Source: Larimichthys crocea
Taxonomy: Eukaryota; Chordata; Actinopteri; Sciaenidae
DNA length: 64,000 nucleotides
Assembly (NCBI RefSeq): GCF_000972845.2
Contig: NC_040033.1
Coordinates: forward strand, 486,344 to 550,343
Direction: 5' to 3'
Notes under the pieces: model-generated
What the model saw: only the letters and a program-made list of their open reading frames with translations
What the model was told of the DNA's origin: nothing
The model's database searches: none
Part shown: piece after piece, positions 49,473-59,389 of the stretch
Position numbering within the stretch: the first letter of the stretch is position 1
How the letters are laid out: every line of letters starts with the position of its first letter
Made by a program: the position numbers and the translations under genes

Positions 49473-49967
49473 CGTTAGAAAAATTAGGATTTATACTGCG
49501 GTTCAGATGATTTAACTCATATAATGTGTGTTTCCTGTTTTTTGCATGTCTCGTGCACTTCCCTTATTTTGGACTGTGTTTTACTGAGGATGGCAGGGAG
49601 AGATAATTATAAATCAGTAGTTCAAGGACACGAGAGACAAGGACGTGAGACGTGTCGTTTTGGACAAGAAACATGTTCATTACTAAGCGGAAAACCAAAA
49701 AAGGAAAGTGTTATTGGGGAGGTGTCAGAGACAGCAAATTTTGAGAAAATTGTATAAGAACCGGTGTCAGAGACAGCAAATTTTGAGAAAATTGTATAAG
49801 AACCAATTGTTAGAGCTCCTTGAGGAGCCTTTTCTCTGTAACCGTTTTTGTGTGTTGCACTGTTAAACGCTCCTTCTTGTACAAGAATAATAAATTCAAC
49901 TTAAACTTTGATACTTTGAATCCAGTCCTCCTCATTCAAGGGTTTTTCCTTAAAAATTCTTCTAACA
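49473..49967 (+). mobile_element. Probable solo LTR of an endogenous retrovirus
   Basis: A 495-bp block starts CGTTAGAAAAATT and ends AAAATTCTTCTAACA, an inverted pair fitting TG...CA LTR ends with the first T mutated to C. Flanking 5-mers CCATC (49468-49472) and CTATC (49968-49972) differ at one base and suit a target-site duplication. Inside is a 42-bp direct repeat (49718-49801) ending in TATAAGAACC, as in duplicated U3 enhancer/TATA regions. An AATAAA (49889-49894) follows at the expected R position. No gag, pol or env coding sequence is adjacent. I infer recombination between two LTRs left this copy. Confidence 0.68.
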
Positions 49968-52900
49968 CTATCGGTGTGTGAGTGGTTGGAAGACTAGAAA
50001 GGAGAAATATAAATACAGTCATGAGTCTGTTTCAGTTCATACGCATACGTGTGCAAGTTTTGCTTCCTGTTTGTGGCTCTTGAACAAACCTTCTTTTTCT
50101 TGATTCCTGTGTTCTGAGCTCACAGTCAGTGTTACTGTTTCACCTCTCAGACTGACTGAAGTCCAGAAGATGGATGTTCATGTGGAGGAAGAGGAGGACA
50201 GAGCAGAGTCTCCAGGATCCAGCTGTCTGTCTATGAAGAGTGACCGGTCCAAAGGTCTTTCTCCAGACTTCAGTGATGAACCTGGACCCTCAGACACAAA
50301 GTAAGAGAACTGTTTTTACTGTAAACTGACCTGATGAAGATGATGCATTGATGATGAAAACAAAATGCTCAAAGATTTATATTCATGATGCTGAACGATG
50401 AGTGCAGATTCTTTTTCAAAGTTCAAAGGTCCACTTACTAATGATTAACAATGTGCAATTTGAAACATTAGTAAGTGGACCTTTGAGCTCAGATTCTCTC
50501 CACCATATATTGTTCCTGAAGATGAAGAACAAACATCCATGGGCAGCACTGATGCCGATAATAAAGGGGCAGAAAATGTTCAAATGTAACTTTGGATCCT
50601 TGAAATGTCTTCACAGAGAGAGGAAGAGGAGTCATGTTCCTGTGGAGGAAAGATCCAGAACAAGACGTGGACTGCAGACAGCCAGTCAGACCAGCACTGT
50701 CCAAAGTAAGACTGTCCATCTTTACAATGTGACCTGCTGCATTTCATCACATTATGTTTATTTAGAGACTTACAGTGAGTTCATTCAGCCATGTGGAAAC
50801 AACCCAAAAACTGAAGAATCATCAAAGTCCATCAGCTTCATCAAATGAGCTGAACAGCTTCAAGTGCTACATTTAATTTTTGAGTTTTCAGGCTGAAGAT
50901 GAACATGGACAGTTTCTGTTGCACTGATGTCAGTATGGAGCTTGTGTAGGATGATCCTAAGACATTCAAGTACCAGTAACTTGAGTCAGAATCAAGCAGC
51001 CACTAGTAACCAGTGAAGGGCGCTAAGGGTGTACTGTGGGGGCACTTGGGTAAGTTGAAGCAGTGTTGTAGTTCTCAGGATCAGTTTTGGTCCAGAGACC
51101 ACATTTTAAATGTCTTGGTCTCATCTCCGAAATGACTCGGTTTCAGGCAAAGAGGACTCTGGATTTTATTTCAAAACCAGTCAAGACCACAACTGTGAGG
51201 ACAAAAACTTCATCTTCACCTACCCAAGTAGGCGACCTACTGTCTACAGGTCTACACAACAAGACATAAATATATATTATTTAATAGGTGGGTCAGTTTA
51301 AATATTACAGTGAGGAAGGAACAGCCATGATAATCTGGTCCGATGAAGAGCTGCTGAGGTTCAGCCTGTCACCTCTGCTGTCAATCAAACATGTACACCA
51401 ACACAAAGAGAGAGGCTGAGAGAAAAGGAAGCAGTTCTGATGTTCAACCAAAACTGGACTTTAGAACATTTGTTTCTCCATATGTTCTTATGTTGATCTT
51501 TTTTTTTTGGTTTAGTCTCAAACTTGTTTCTCTGTTTCAGTGAGTGGTGGTCTGCAGGAGGTTTTAGATGAACATAAGATCAGTCTGAAGACCAGATGTG
51601 AACGTGTGACTGAAGGAAGTGATGAAACAGGAAGTGGAACCCTCCTCAACAGGATCTACACTGAGCTCTACATCACAGAGGGACAGAGTGAAGAGGTTCA
51701 TACCCAACATGAGGTGAGGCAGCTTGAGCAGTTCAAGCAAGAAGAAGGAGACCTCCATGACACTCCCATCAAAATGCCACGACATCTTTAAGCCTTACCT
51801 GACCAACAGAGACACATCAGAGTCGCTCTGACCCACGGCGTCGCTTGGCGTGGAAAAACCTTCTCAGTGTCTGAAGTTCACTCTGGACTGGGCAGAGGCT
51901 CGGAGAACACGATGTCAGTCTTGGTGGTTCTGCTCTCGTTCAGGGAGCATGAACTGATCAAAGATGAGCGGTTCAGTTTCTCACGCTGGCTCCATGTTTT
52001 CCATCCAACATTACAGAAGGTCACAGCAGAGAAGCTCGCTGTCTGTAAACTTCTGTTCATCTTGACGGCCTGGATGAAAGCAGACTTTCACTGGATTTCA
52101 ACACAAAAGCTCGTGTCTGTGTCACACAGGAGTCCTCAGTCAGCGGCTGTTGACAAGCCTCATCAGGGGAATCTGCTTCCCTCGGCTTCATCTGGATAAC
52201 TTCCCGACCTGCAGCAGCCAATCCGATCCCTCCTTCATGTGTTGACAGGGTAACAGAAGTACGAGGCTTCAATGACGCTCAGAAGGAGGAGTACTTCAGG
52301 AGGAGAGTCAGTGATGAAGATCTGTCCCGCAGAATCATCTCACACATCAAGACCTCCAGGAGCCTCCACAATCATGTGTCTGATCCCCGTCTTCTGCTGG
52401 ATCACTGCTACAGTTTGGACCACATGTGACCACAGACCCGAGAGAGAGGCTGCCCAGACCCTGACTGACCTGTACTCACACTTCCTGCTGGTTGCAGACA
52501 AGAGGAAGAAAGAAGAAGTAAACGATGAAGAACATGAGACGAGTCCACAGGAGCTGGCGGAGGCTGACAGGGAAGTTCTTCTGAAGCTGGGGAGGCTGGC
52601 GTTGAACAGCTGGAGAAAGGAAACATCATGTTCTACCAAGAAGACCTGGAGCACGTGTGGCTCGGATGTCACAGAGCCTCGGTGTACTCAGGGTTTGTAC
52701 AGATCTTCAAAAGAGAGAGTGTGATCTTCCAGAAAACAGTTCTCGCTTTTCATCTGAGCGTTCAGGAGTCTGGCTGCAGTCTACCTGTTCCACTGTTACA
52801 CCAACAGAAGACAGAGGTACTGGGGAGTCTCTGGGAAAGACTTCAAAGACAGTGACTCAAAACCAAAGTCTTTACTAGAGAGATCTTTGGTATTTTTATG

Positions 52901-53624
52901 ATAGCCATCCACCATCTCTGGGTAGTTCCTAAAGAAAGCATGCAGAAATCCCTTCAAAGTGAAATGGTCACCTGGACCTGTTTGTTCGCTTCCTTCATGG
53001 CTCTTCTCTGGAGTCCAACCAGAGACTCTTAGGAGGCCTGCTGGGTCCGACGACAACAGTCCAGAAATCATCCAGAGAGCCATCAACACCTGAAGGGAGA
53101 TGAAAGTTGATAGGTATCTCTCCTGACAGAAGCATACAAATCTTCCACTGTCTGATGGAGATGAAACGATGACTCAGTCCATCGGAGATCAACGAGTTCC
53201 TGAAGTCAGAGAACAGATCAGAGAAGAAACTCTCTGAGATCCACTGCTCAGCTCTGCCTCATGCTGCAGATGTCAGAGAGAGGTTCTGGATGGTTGGACC
53301 TGCAGAGTATTACAACACATCACGGGACCTCAGGGACGACGGAGACGATTCCAGCTGTGAGGAACTGCAGAAAGGCTGTGTATCCAGATGTGATTAACAT
53401 TATAAATCAGTGTAGATTAGCAGTTAGTTTAGATATTCACAATATAAAATTCTTCTTATTAAAATTTTTTCTCTTGTTGTAAACATTATATTGCAGTTTT
53501 TGATTTGTCCACAATGTTCTTGAGCCATTCAAATGCTGAGTGCACAATGTTGATTTTTTCAGTTGTTGTGTTTTAAAGCTGCCAAGTTAATCAACTATTA
53601 TCATTCTTTAATTTTCTAATATTG

Positions 53625-53815
53625 ATGCTCAGTTGGTAGAGCATCCGCCCCATGTACAAAGGCTCAGTCCTTGCTGCTGGGTTTCGAATTGCCCTGTGGC
53701 CCTTTGCTGCATGTCATTCCCCGTTTCTCTTCTCCCCACAATTCTGTCATCTTCAGATGTCTTTGGTCAAATAAAACTTGAAAAGGCCAAAAAATATCTT
53801 TAAAAAAATTAATAA
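53625..53815 (+). mobile_element. tRNA-derived SINE in the NLR locus
   Basis: GCTCAGTTGGTAGAGCATCC (53632-53651) is a tRNA A-box region and GGGTTTCGAATT (53679-53690) a B box. It continues into the CCCTTTGCTGCATGTCATTC tail body and a 3' AAATAAAACTTGAAAAGGCC run, a layout I recognise from fish tRNA-derived SINEs. It is not a functional tRNA gene; the 3' acceptor half is missing. Confidence 0.78.
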
Positions 53816-54105
53816 TTTAATTTGTAAACTTTATAAAACAGATTAAGGAGGTGGTGACTGAGGTTTTATTAGTGTTATTTGATCACAACATACAGCAGTG
53901 TTTTACAGTTAGCAATGAATTCAGTAAGGTTATTATTACCTGAGGACATTCTGGAAGCTGCCTTATATAATCACAAATTCAGGTAATACCTGTTTCTACC
54001 ACTACACTCCAGAGTTTAAAATAAGACCCGTCTCATTTTCTGCAGGAGATGTCTGAAGTTCTGTTTTTATATTTGCTTAATGGCTCTGGAGCGTGCATAC
54101 ATCCT

Positions 54106-54172
54106 TAGATTAGATTAGATTAGATTAGATTAGATTAGATTAGATTAGATTAGATTAGATTAGATTAGATTA
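54106..54172. repeat. TTAGA pentanucleotide microsatellite
   Basis: About 13 perfect TTAGA units sit in the intron before the first LRR exon. The pentamer is unlike the vertebrate telomere hexamer. Confidence 0.93.
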
Positions 54173-57100
54173 AAGCTAACAAAAGATTAAACATCTGCAG
54201 GTGAGACAAAGTGATGAGAACAAATGTTTTCATTTCAAACAGTCAGATAAGATGATCTGAAGCAATGATGTGAAGAGCAAATGTTCATCAAAGCAGGACA
54301 TGTCAAACTGTTTTAATATCAAATGCATGAAGTGAATATAAAGTGTCCTCTGACATAATGACATGTTTTGAATTATGTGTTTTCACAGACTTTCTGACTG
54401 TAAACTCTCAGAGAGTCACTGTGAAGTCGTGGCCTCAGCTCTGAAGTCCAACCCCTCCCATCTGACAGAGGTGGACCTGAGTTACAATGACCTGACGGAT
54501 TCAGGAGTGGAGACACTGTGTGCTGGCCTGGAGAGTCCAAACTGTAGACTGCAGACTCTGAGGTCAGTTCACTGACTGTAGTTAGTTTTTTTGTACATAT
54601 TCAGCATTCGCCTGATCACAAATCTGAAGAAATTTCAACTTTTTCAGAAATGTTTTTTTTGAAATGGTTGAACCATTGTTATATAAGCCGCAGCCTAACA
54701 GATGCCAAAACGTCACAATGAAGCATCCTCTGTTTGGGGATTGAAAAAAAAAAGCCATAGGTCCTTGAGATCCTTGAAAGTTTGTGAAATTGACTGTTTT
54801 CCTTGTTGATCTACAGTGCAGGAATAGTAACTCAAAGGGGAAATTTGATCCTAAACAGTCTTTAACTTTGGTAGACAAACAATTGATTTATCTAAATCAG
54901 ACTCTTAAATCCCATGTAGCTGCTATTTCAAGACAGACTTGAACAAACATAGACCTTTTAATATACCTATTAAGACAACATATAAGTGAGATGGGCATTT
55001 AATAAATAATAAATGCTTTCAGTTAAAAATATCCAATTTCATGTGATCCGCTAATCAGAGACTTGACTGATATCAGCAGCATGTTATTAATCTGTGTCGA
55101 CATGAATGTTGTCTGAATGTTGTGCTGACGTTTGGATGGTGTCTGTAGAAGGCTGACATTATGATGATCCACAATAACACAATGACAAAGTCACTCTACT
55201 CATTTTAGAGAAAAGCTCATTGATTAGGACATAGTAATGTTGAGCTGCACATTTCAAACCTGAACACATCTGATTGGATTATAAATGGATTTTTATCAAC
55301 ATCATTTATTCTTTATTCAGATTGGAGGAATGCAGTTTGTCAGAGATCAGCTGTGCTTCTGTGGTCTCAGCTCTGAAGTCCAACCCCTCCCATCTGACAC
55401 AGCTGGACCTGAATCTGAACGACCTGGAGGATTCAGGAGTGAAGCTGTTGTGTGATTTTCTGGAGAGTCCACACTGTAGACTGAAGACTCTGAGGCCAGA
55501 CACCATTTTTTACATCTGAAATATTGCCAATGTCTTTTGTTCACATTTCTCCAAAATTCATCCTGATATGTGTAGCATCTTTGTAAACTTTGGGATCTTG
55601 AGTAGAATCTTGGATGAATTTCTGTGGGTTTTTCTTTGTGTTTGGCTGCACAACATTTGTTTGTATAGATGGAGCCACTGGTGGAACTGCAGAGTTCAAG
55701 AGTCACTCCATCTTTTTCTTTGTCATTTACAGTTTTGAACCTGCATCCTGTTGGGTTCAGGTGTTTGGAGTTTCCATTTTCTAAACTTCTACTTTCTAAA
55801 ACCTTCTTCAGCTCTGAATGGATTATTAAACATTGAATGATTTCAAGCAGGAACATTGTCTTCTAAACTTACATAATTTATTCTTTATTCAGATTGAGGA
55901 GCTGCAGGTTGTCAGAGCTCAGCTGTGCTTCTCTGGCCTCATCTCTGAAGTCCAACCCCTCCCATCTGACAGAGCTGGACCTGAGTGACAACAACCTGCA
56001 GGATTCAGGAGTGAAGCTGCTGTGTGATTTTCTGGAGAGTCCACACTGCAGACTGAAGACTCTGAGGTCAGTTCACTGACTCTCTGGTACTATTGTAGAT
56101 CTGATGTAACTTTTCCTCAGTTCATATTTTCATGTTTCTTTATTGAATTTAGTCTGCAGTCACAAAAGACTTGCACGCGCACACACACATACAGACTTGA
56201 CTGAGATCAGCAGCATGTTATTATTCTGTGTTGACATGAATGGTTGTCTGTATGTTGTGCTGACATTTGGATGATGTCTGTAGAAGGCTGACATTATGAT
56301 GATCCACAATAACACAATGACAAAGTCACTCTACTCATTTTAGAGAAAAGCTCATTGATTAGGACATAGTAATGTTGAGCTGCACATTTCAAACCTGAAC
56401 ACATCTGATTGGATTATAAATTGATTTTTATCAACATCATTCATTCTTTATTCAGATTGATGGACTGCAGTTTGTCAGAGATCAGCTGTGCTTCTCTGGC
56501 CTCAGCTCTGAAGTCCAACCCCTCCCATCTGACAAAGCTGAACCTGAGAGGAAACAAGCTGCAGGATTCAGGAGTGAAGCTGCTGTGTGATTTTCTGGAG
56601 AGTCCACACTGCAGACTGAAGACTCTGGGGTCAGACACCATTTTTTACTTCTGTGCTGAGATTAATATGATGTGAAAGTTGTGCTGACACTAAACTGCAG
56701 ACATCAGGCTGATATTATACTGATCCACACTGAGTATCTGAATGCTAAAGTCTGTTTTCTTCTTCTGTGGTTTAGTCCATTGACTGTGGCAGAGCATATA
56801 TTAAAGAACATATCTTTGTTTAAAGAAAACACAAAAAAACACAAAAACAGATTAAATAAATCATCTCTATTTCAACAGTCATACAATAACAAATATATTC
56901 AGTATTTTCTTTTTCCATCATTTTGATGAAGCTATATGATGCTTATACTGACTGAATAGTTTAAACTGAACATGCTTTGATTTTATGACTCCACTTTTCC
57001 TCAAAGAAATATTGTTGATGTCTTTTGTTCACATTTCTCCAAAATTCATCCTGACATATTTGTCATCTTTGTAAACTTTGGGATCTTGAGTCTTAATTTC

Positions 57101-57786
57101 TGTCATTAATATTAATGAGAGCTCTTTGTCACTTTTTGTATTTGACAGTTGTGAAAAAGCATCCTGTTGGGTTCAGGTGTTTGGAGTTTCCATTTTCTAA
57201 ACTTCTACTTTCTAAACCTTCTTCAGCTCTGAGCAGATTATTAAACATTGTATGATTTCAAGCAGGAACATTGTCTTCTAAACTTGCATCATTTATTCTT
57301 TATTCAGATTGGAGCACTGCAGTTTGTCCAAGATCAGCTGTGCTTCTCTGGCCTCAGCTCTGAAGTCCAACCCCTCCCATCTGACAGATCTGTACCTGGG
57401 TGACAACAACCTGAAGAATTCAGCAGTGAAGCCTCTGTCTGATCTTGTGGAGAGTCCACACTGCAGACTGCAGACTCTGTGGTCAGTAGAGGGTTGCAGT
57501 CAGTCCATGTTGGTCTCAGCAGTATTGTACTAAACACAGTTAGTATCAAAGCACAGATCCAGTATTTCCTGTAAACCTCCGACCTTCTCAGCGGCTGCTT
57601 TCCTCAGTGAAGCTGTGAGAGGAGAACGGTGACAGGCTTCAGGATTGGACAGAAAGACAGAGAGAGAGAGAACAGTCAGCCAATCAGATGAGCCAGAAGC
57701 TCGTTGTGATCATGTGTTTTTGGTTGATGTGAAGACGACTGTTGTTGTTGTGTTCATTTTTTAACTCTAACAGCAGTAAATCCATC

Positions 57787-57792
57787 AATAAA
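57787..57792 (+). other. Polyadenylation signal downstream of the NLR pseudogene
   Basis: AATAAA 305 bases after the last LRR exon, at a position where the 3' UTR of a live copy would end. Confidence 0.45.
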
Positions 57793-57959
57793 GTGAGCAG
57801 TGAATGTCTCTGTTTCTGCACTGATGATGCGTTCAGGGACTGTCAGCACTTTATTTCCACTGTGTACTTGAGTGAAATGTGCAGAGTCAACAGACTTGAT
57901 GCAGGTCTGTGAGCTTCAGTCCAACACGTTAACATGAGAGCTGACAGGAAGCTGGCTAC

Positions 57960-57969
57960 NNNNNNNNNN
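57960..57969. other. Sequence gap
   Basis: Ten Ns. The true gap length and what it held are unknown, so continuity across this point is not guaranteed. Confidence 0.99.
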
Positions 57970-59389
57970 TGAATATAAGACATGAATGTATATGTCACCA
58001 GGACATGGTGCTGATGAATCCAATATATCTCTCTAACTTGGGACTGAACGCACATGATGCCCTGTTAACATGTCTCAGGAACTGACTGTTGGTTCTCCTA
58101 CACCTGTGAAAACAGAGAGAGGAAGCCTTCAGTTCAAAGCCTGAGCGTGCAAGTCTTATCAGGAGACCGACTAAATGAAGGGAACAAAGCACACACTTTG
58201 CCTAAAACCCTTGACCCTTCAGTGTTTCTTCTGCAACAGTAATGTTTTTTTTGTTTTTTGCATTGGATTGAGATTTTGACCTGCTGTTCTCTTCCTACTT
58301 CCCACTCAGACAAAAATAACAGAACGTGATTAAAATAAGATAACAGCAGACAGTAAATGACTTCACAATACAGTAATGTCAGGTTTGTGTGGTACGTCCA
58401 AAAAAAAAAAAGACAGAGGAAGGGGAAAACACAAAGCTTCAGTTGTCACGTGTCTCAACCTGTTGGTTAATCTAAGGACTGGAGGGGAAGGAGTGTACGT
58501 GTGGGTCTGGGGGGAGGAGAAAGTGGGTCTGAGTTGTTGTTGTGTGTTTGTTACACGGACTAAAGTATCAGACAGCTCCATGTAAGATAATGGTTTGAAT
58601 GTAATCCAACTACATCCTGATACTGACGCTCTTTTGAAACATTGTTGCATTGACCTGCTACGGTTGGGAAGTGGCTCAGAGCAAATACTGAAGCTTCTGA
58701 AACCAAACAGTGAATTCACAACGAAACATGCCTGATGAAGAATGAGTTTTTATGTATTTGTACTTTTCAAATCAAGATTTTTCTTTGTAGTTTTTTATTT
58801 TATTTTGGTAAACGTTATCACATAAAAAAAATATTTATTGAATTTTGTTTCTGTGTTGTTCAAAAGGTCAGCAAACGTCCTCAACAGAACAAACTCTCTA
58901 TCTAATCTATCAGCTGGCTCGGAGCTACAGTATGGTGGTCTTGGTACAGCTCAGAATATTTTGATGGTCTATTTTACAGCTTACCTTTACTCAGTTCGTA
59001 TATTCAGTGGATGCAGTTGAAGATGTTTGAAGAAAACTCAGTCGACAGTGTTCTTAAACTTTATTACAATAAGTTCAGTATCGTAGCAAGTAAAAATTAC
59101 TTGGAGAGCCCTGGCCGAATGATGAGACTCTCCCGAACTAGGCAGGGCAAAACCCTTATTTACTATGGAGGTAATCTTTCATACATGCAGTCAAAATAGG
59201 CAACAGTATACCTTATAAGAGAGGGAGGAGGAATTATTTCACAAGGCATGTGATAGCAAAGAATGTTAGATTAGATCTAACCTAATACAGGATATGACCT
59301 TCCGGCATCCCATCCAATGACCCCAAAGTCCAGAAGGCCTTAGAATAACCAGCTAACCACACAATTAAGTGTCTCATGTGTATATATAG
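57970..59389. other. Repeat-like intergenic DNA after the gap
   Basis: No gene is supported. The 118-codon minus-strand frame at 58363-58719 is largely a poly-Pro/Ser/Thr reading of a purine-rich strand. The block 58840-59340 has mid-repetitive character, but I cannot name a family. Confidence 0.35.

Larger units (their letters stand above)
50170..57481 (+). pseudogene. Fish NLR (FISNA-NACHT-LRR, NLRC3/NLRP-like), frameshifted
   Basis: Exons 50170-50300 (MDVHVEEEEDRAESPGSSCL) and 50617-50705 are in phase with a large exon at 51541-53374. The large exon begins with an intact FISNA segment (LQEVLDEHKISLKTRCERVT, LLNRIYTELYITEGQSEEV). From about 51770 the NACHT part is broken: an extra A near 51775, a lost base near 51790, and more shifts through 53250. 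The Walker A reads GVAWRGKT instead of GxxGxGKT. Fragments of later NACHT helices are still legible in three frames. Five LRR exons (54389-54562, 55321-55494, 55893-56066, 56456-56629, 57308-57481) follow, each 174 nt with AG|A phase. Intact relatives are cytosolic sensors often ending in B30.2; none is visible here. Assembly error is possible, but the number of lesions favours a true pseudogene. Confidence 0.85.

Noticed and set aside
53632..53700. tRNA gene
   Set aside because: A and B boxes are present, but the acceptor and T arm do not close and a SINE body follows.
54106..54172. Interstitial telomeric repeat
   Set aside because: The unit is the pentamer TTAGA, not TTAGGG.
58363..58719. 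118-codon minus-strand protein
   Set aside because: Low-complexity reading of a purine-rich strand ending in a homopolymer; no supporting splice or domain evidence.
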